Origin: Oscillospiraceae bacterium
GTDB lineage: Bacteria; Bacillota; Clostridia; Oscillospirales; CAG-272
Direction of reading: 5' to 3'
Assembly (NCBI GenBank): GCA_015063625.1
Contig: SVTT01000008.1
Coordinates: forward strand, 1 to 64,000
DNA: 64,000 nt
Below are positions 60,356-64,000 of this stretch, piece by piece. Within the stretch, counting starts at the first letter, position 1. Every line of letters begins with the position of its first letter. The translations under genes and the position numbers were made by a program. The notes under the pieces are model-generated. The model ran no database searches, was not told where the DNA came from, and was given only the letters and a program-made list of their open reading frames with translations.

Positions 60356-61651
60356 ATGACCAAGATCGATATTTTTTCGGGCTTTCTCGGCGCGGGTAAG
60401 ACCACGCTGATCAAAAAGCTGATCAAGGAGGCATACTCCGGTGAGAAGCTGGTGCTCATCGAAAACGAGTTCGGCGAGATCGGCATCGACGGCGGCTTTT
60501 TGCAGGACGCGGGCATCAATATCACCGAGATGAACTCGGGCTGCATCTGCTGCAGTCTGGTCGGTGACTTCAACCGCGCCCTCATCAAGGTGCTGGACGA
60601 GCTTGCCCCCGACCGCATTCTTATCGAGCCCTCGGGCGTCGGTAAGCTCTCGGACGTGATCCGCGCAGTACGCGACGTTGGCTCGGACCGCCTTGTGCTT
60701 TCGGGCTTCGTCACGGTGGTGGATGCCGCCAAGTGCCGTATGCACATGAAAAACTTCGGCGAATTCTTTAACGACCAGATCGAAAACGCGGGCACCATCG
60801 TGCTCAGCCACACGGCAAAGCTTACCGAGGAAAAGCTTGCCGCCGCCATTGCCGCACTGCGTGAGCATAATGAAAGCGCCGTGATCGTATCGACCGATTG
60901 GGACGCTCTCTCGGGTGCTCAGCTGCTCGCCGCCATGGAGAGAAGCGACACCCTTGCCGCCGAGCTGGAGCGACTGAAAAAGGAAGAGATCTGCCCCGTG
61001 TGCGGTCATTCTCACCACCACGAGCACGGGCATCATGATGACCATGAGCATGAGCATCACCATGAGCACGACGAGCACTGTGACTGCCACGGGCATCATG
61101 AGCATCACCATGAGCACGACGAGCACTGCGACTGCCACGGGCATCATGAGCATCACCATGAGCACGACGAGCACTGTGACTGCCACGGGCATCATGAGCA
61201 TCACCATGAGCACGACGAGCACTGTGACTGCCACGAGCATCATGAGCATCACCATGAGCACGACGGGCACTGCGACTGCCACGAGCATCATGAGCATCAC
61301 CATGAGCACGACGAGCACTGCGACTGCGGCTGCCATAGCCATGGCCATCATCACCATCATCATGCCGATGAGGTCTTTGTCAGCTTCGGCGCGGAAACCG
61401 CCAAGCAGTTTGACAGCGAGGCGCTGAAGGCAGCGCTTTGTGCCCTTGAGAACACCGAGCTTTACGGCGCGGTCCTGCGCGCCAAGGGCATTGTGGCAGG
61501 CAAGGACGGCAGCTGGATCCATTTTGACTACGTGCCCGGCGAGCCGGATGTGCGCAGCGGCTCCGCCGCCATCATCGGCAGACTCTGCGTGATCGGCTCG
61601 GGTCTTGATCGCGAGGCACTCTCCGCCCTCTTCGGCGTGGCGTTGAAATAA
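60356..61651 (+). CDS. CobW/COG0523 G3E-family GTPase with His/Cys repeat array
   Basis: A 431-residue metallochaperone-type GTPase. P-loop GFLGAGKTTL (9-18), GCICC metal motif (Cys63, 65, 66), LIEPSGVG switch and SHTAK guanine-specificity region. Residues ~233-328 are six tandem 16-residue units of type HHHEHDEHCDCHGHHE, then a final GHHHHHH run, a metal-buffering insert. CobW_C follows (~345-430). It probably delivers Zn2+ or a similar metal to client proteins. The ATG at 60356 (AAGGTG 6 nt upstream) is used; a GTG at 60350 is the alternative. Followed 9 nt later by a second G3E-like gene. Confidence 0.9.
   Translation: MTKIDIFSGFLGAGKTTLIKKLIKEAYSGEKLVLIENEFGEIGIDGGFLQDAGINITEMNSGCICCSLVGDFNRALIKVLDELAPDRILIEPSGVGKLSDVIRAVRDVGSDRLVLSGFVTVVDAAKCRMHMKNFGEFFNDQIENAGTIVLSHTAKLTEEKLAAAIAALREHNESAVIVSTDWDALSGAQLLAAMERSDTLAAELERLKKEEICPVCGHSHHHEHGHHDDHEHEHHHEHDEHCDCHGHHEHHHEHDEHCDCHGHHEHHHEHDEHCDCHGHHEHHHEHDEHCDCHEHHEHHHEHDGHCDCHEHHEHHHEHDEHCDCGCHSHGHHHHHHADEVFVSFGAETAKQFDSEALKAALCALENTELYGAVLRAKGIVAGKDGSWIHFDYVPGEPDVRSGSAAIIGRLCVIGSGLDREALSALFGVALK
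61052..61339 (+). repeat. Six 48-bp in-frame tandem repeats
   Basis: Units begin GAGCATCACCATGAGCACGA and are nearly identical at the DNA level, with the last one diverging. Copy number likely varies by slippage. Confidence 0.9.
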
Positions 61652-61660
61652 GGAGCAGAC

Positions 61661-62608
61661 ATGGCAAAGAAAGCAATTCCCATCTATCTTTTCACCGGCT
61701 TCCTTGAAGCGGGAAAGACACAAATGATACAGGAAACACTGGAGGATGCCGAGTTTAACGACGGATGTCGCATTCTCCTGCTCGTCTGCGAGGAGGGGCT
61801 TGAGGAATACGACCCCGCTCGCTTTGCCTCCGAGAACGTTCGGCAGGTCACGGTGGAAAACGAGAAGGATCTCACCCGCGCCCTGATGGCAGGGCTTGCC
61901 ACTGAGTATTGCCCCGACCGCGTGCTGATCGAATACAACGGCATGTGGTCGCTTGACTCGCTGTTCCGCAGCTTGCCCGACGGATGGTATGTATTTCAGC
62001 AGATCCTGTTTGTCGATGCCACCACTGCGCTTTCCTATAACGCAAACATGCGCAGTCTGATGGTCGACAAGCTGCAGGACGCCGAGATGGTGATTTTTAA
62101 CCGTGCAGACGGCGCCGACCGCATGGCACTGCACAAGCTGGTGCGCGGCATCAGCCGTCGCGCACGCATTGCCTTTGAGGGCTCCTCGGAGGAGCTGGAA
62201 TACGACGAGATCGAGGATCCCCTGCCCTTTGACATCAACGCGCCCGTCATCGTCATTGCCGACGAGGATTATGCCCTTTTCTACCGCGACCTCGGCGACG
62301 AGCTTGAAAGCTATCACGGCAAGACCGTCAAGTTCAAGGGAATGGTAGCGCGCGACCGTCAGCTCGGCAAGCGTGCGATCGTAATCGGACGTCACGTCAT
62401 GACCTGCTGCGAGGATGACATTGCCTTCAGCGGTCTTGTCTGCCTGTTTGATCGCGAGGTCAGCTTTGCGACGGGAGATTGGGCGGTGATCACCGCCACG
62501 GTCAAGATCGAGCCTCATAAGCTTTACGGACAGCGTGGGCCCGTGCTCTACGCCACCGACGTGGCAAAAAGCTCGGAGCCCAAAAGTCCCGTGGCAACCT
62601 TTTATTGA
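61661..62608 (+). CDS. G3E GTPase-like protein fused to a DUF1980 (TIGR03943-type) domain
   Basis: A 315-residue protein. The N-terminal ~200 residues are a shortened CobW-like GTPase: P-loop FTGFLEAGKT (11-20), VLIEYNGMW switch-like segment and FNRAD in place of NKxD. The GCxCC metal motif is missing. Residues ~215-305 (SYHGKTVKFKGMVARDRQLG, VIGRHVMTCCEDDIAFSGLV, GDWAVITATV) match the C-terminal domain of DUF1980/TIGR03943 proteins, which are encoded beside putative metal permeases; Cys249-Cys250 may bind metal. Last gene of the operon. Confidence 0.8.
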   Translation: MAKKAIPIYLFTGFLEAGKTQMIQETLEDAEFNDGCRILLLVCEEGLEEYDPARFASENVRQVTVENEKDLTRALMAGLATEYCPDRVLIEYNGMWSLDSLFRSLPDGWYVFQQILFVDATTALSYNANMRSLMVDKLQDAEMVIFNRADGADRMALHKLVRGISRRARIAFEGSSEELEYDEIEDPLPFDINAPVIVIADEDYALFYRDLGDELESYHGKTVKFKGMVARDRQLGKRAIVIGRHVMTCCEDDIAFSGLVCLFDREVSFATGDWAVITATVKIEPHKLYGQRGPVLYATDVAKSSEPKSPVATFY

Positions 62609-62936
62609 GGTATACGCCATATATCACGGACATCCCTGTGGGCATATTGGCTGGCGCCATGAATAGCCTTCGGCATTGAAAGCGCGGACGATTCGGATCA
62701 CAGAGCCAAGGTGGGCTGACACATTGCGTGAGTCCATTCACATCGCATTTTCGTTTTATATCACACCCAAGCATGCCGCGAATGAGGGACGGCCACCCCG
62801 GTGGTCATTGCGAATTTTGGTTTAATTGAAAAATGCCCCAATCACATCGCACCCGAACGTACCGCGAACACACCCACAAACGGATCGTCGAGGGCGCCGA
62901 CCCCCTACCGGTAAGGTGGGGCCTCGATCACGAAGA
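62609..62936. other. Intergenic region with a minisatellite remnant
   Basis: No gene found. 62840-62925 contains a degenerate copy, inverted, of the minisatellite joint (CATCGCACCCGAACGTACCG, then GGCGCCGACCCCCTACCGG). Confidence 0.55.
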
Positions 62937-62984
62937 AAAGCACTTATGACAAACGAATTTTGTTCGTTATCATAAGTGCTTTTT
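62937..62984. terminator. Bidirectional terminator between G3E operon and trxB
   Basis: AAAAGCACTTATGA.AACGA with loop and TCGTT..CATAAGTGCTTTTTT; A/T-runs on both sides suit convergent genes. Confidence 0.88.
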
Positions 62985-63050
62985 TATTAAAATTTTATGA
63001 TCGGGCGCACCCAAAAGATCAAGACCCTATTCCTGCTTTTTTGAAAAGAC

Positions 63051-63998
63051 TCAGGATCGTGCCAGATATTCCTCGGCTGCGTGCGCGGCAACGGCGCCGT
63101 CCGCAGTGGCAGTCACGATCTGGCGTACGGCCTTGGTGCGCACGTCACCTGCGACAAACACCCCGGGAAGATTTGTTTCGGTGCTCTCGTCCGCTACGAT
63201 GTAGCCCGATTCATCCAGCGTCAGCTGGTCGGCAACCATCGACGATGCGGGGGCTCGCCCCACGCTGATAAACAGCCCGTCCACCGCAAGCTCACTGCGC
63301 TCCATGCTCCTGACATGCTCCACGGTGACACCGCAAAGCGCTTCAAAGGGCGCGGCGGCGCCTTTTTTCTCGGAGAGCAGCCCTACCACACGGCTATCCC
63401 ACAGAAAGGTTACGTTTTCCGCCTTCATCAGTGCATCGTGATAGACCCTCGTCGCGCGCAGCTGCGCGCGGCGGTGGATGAGATAGACCTTTTTGCAGAT
63501 ACGGGAAAGCAGCAGTGCGTCCGCCACGGCGGAATTGCCGCCCCCCACCACAGCCACAGTTTTGCCGCGGTAAAACATGCCGTCACACGCGGCACAATAG
63601 CCTACGCCCTTGCCCACCAGCTCCTGCTCGCGTTCAACACCCAGATGACGGTGCGCAGCACCCATTGCAAGAATGACGGTATGTGCCAAAAGCTCACCCG
63701 TATCGGTGGTAATGCGCTTAGGAACGGCGCGAAGATCCATTGAAAGCACCTCTGTCTGTACGGTTCTTGCACCAAAGCGCTCGGCGCCGCGCTTCATCGC
63801 GTCGCCAAGCGAAAAGCCGTCCACGCCCTCGGCAAAGCCGGGATAATTGTCGATCTGTGCGGTTTCGGTCATCTGACCGCCCGCCGAAAGCTTTTCGAGC
63901 AACAGGGTATCAAGCCCCGCTCGCGTGGCATAAAGCGCCGCCGTGTAGCCCGCAGGGCCGCCCCCGACGACAAGGGTGTCGTATACCTTTTCGCTCAT
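63051..63998 (-). CDS. trxB: Thioredoxin reductase
   Basis: A 315-residue FAD/NADPH disulfide reductase. YDTLVVGGGPAGYTAALYATRAG binds FAD, GVGYCAACDGMFY has the redox-active CxxC (CAAC), KTVAVVGGGNSAVADALLLSR binds NADPH, and VFVAGDVRTKAVRQIVTATADG closes the FAD site. It reduces thioredoxin. The start codon is at the window edge, so its ribosome site and promoter are not visible. Confidence 0.94.
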   Translation of the reverse strand: MSEKVYDTLVVGGGPAGYTAALYATRAGLDTLLLEKLSAGGQMTETAQIDNYPGFAEGVDGFSLGDAMKRGAERFGARTVQTEVLSMDLRAVPKRITTDTGELLAHTVILAMGAAHRHLGVEREQELVGKGVGYCAACDGMFYRGKTVAVVGGGNSAVADALLLSRICKKVYLIHRRAQLRATRVYHDALMKAENVTFLWDSRVVGLLSEKKGAAAPFEALCGVTVEHVRSMERSELAVDGLFISVGRAPASSMVADQLTLDESGYIVADESTETNLPGVFVAGDVRTKAVRQIVTATADGAVAAHAAEEYLARS

Positions 63999-64000
63999 AT

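Noticed and set aside
59174..62620. 1148-codon open frame on the minus strand opposite thiI and the G3E genes
   Set aside because: It is the antisense of clear thiI and G3E genes; its Met/Val/Leu repeats are just the complement of the His/Cys array, and it has no ribosome site or recognisable domain.

Overview
The window reads as GC-rich chromosomal DNA from an anaerobic, spore-forming member of the Clostridia (Bacillota). SpoIIE, Mini-RNase III, a reverse rubrerythrin with a BFD-like ferredoxin, two radical-SAM proteins and a membrane pyrophosphatase all fit that. So do the many vegetative promoters with 17-bp spacing between TTGACA-like and TATAAT-like boxes. The order cannot be fixed from the sequence. 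Glycoside hydrolases and AraC regulators suggest a gut-type, glycan-using lifestyle. No rRNA, tRNA, transposase or CRISPR array was found.

Layout. 0-9.3 kb: glycan block (partial AraC regulator, GH106-like hydrolase, convergent GH38 alpha-mannosidase with a divergent AraC regulator), then a histidine phosphatase with a truncated patatin remnant behind it. 9.4-13.3 kb: membrane pyrophosphatase and FGGY sugar kinase. 13.4-14.1 kb: minisatellite array. 14.1-15.3 kb: small cassette (XRE regulator and exported protein) between 29-bp direct repeats. 15.4-19.9 kb: Na+/proline symporter, TetR, DUF1846, SLOG protein. 20.2-24.9 kb: spoIIE, mini-RNase III, cyclophilin, KDG kinase. 25.2-27.5 kb: a HTH-phosphoglucosamine mutase fusion overlapping a GlmU-like acetyltransferase. 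27.7-29.1 kb: second minisatellite field. 29.3-34.2 kb: lipoprotein, dehydrogenase/isomerase pair, lipase-like hydrolase. 34.2-35.3 kb: hairpin cluster, palindromic element, orphan 91-aa gene behind an attenuator-like leader. 35.3-40.6 kb: ldh, pfkA, cinA, two radical-SAM genes. 40.9-51.5 kb: transporters, dinB operon, dGTPase, DegV, MBOAT acyltransferase, rubrerythrin operon. 51.5-54.9 kb: insertion carrying a surface metallophosphoesterase, bounded by duplicated chromosomal sequence. 54.9-57.4 kb: thioesterase, aldolase, MazF. 57.6-62.6 kb: five-gene operon (exonuclease, DUF2007, ThiI, two G3E-type metallochaperones). 63-64 kb: thioredoxin reductase.

How it fits together. pfkA, fba and ldh supply lower glycolysis and lactate/malate chemistry. 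The HTH-GlmM/acetyltransferase pair belongs to UDP-GlcNAc (cell wall) supply and could sense its own metabolite. The 57.6-62.6 kb operon couples sulfur/tRNA chemistry with metal handling. Three 223-bp near-identical miniature elements, a related shorter element, two minisatellite fields and clusters of small hairpins occupy much of the non-coding DNA. No transposase is present to mobilise the miniature elements in cis.
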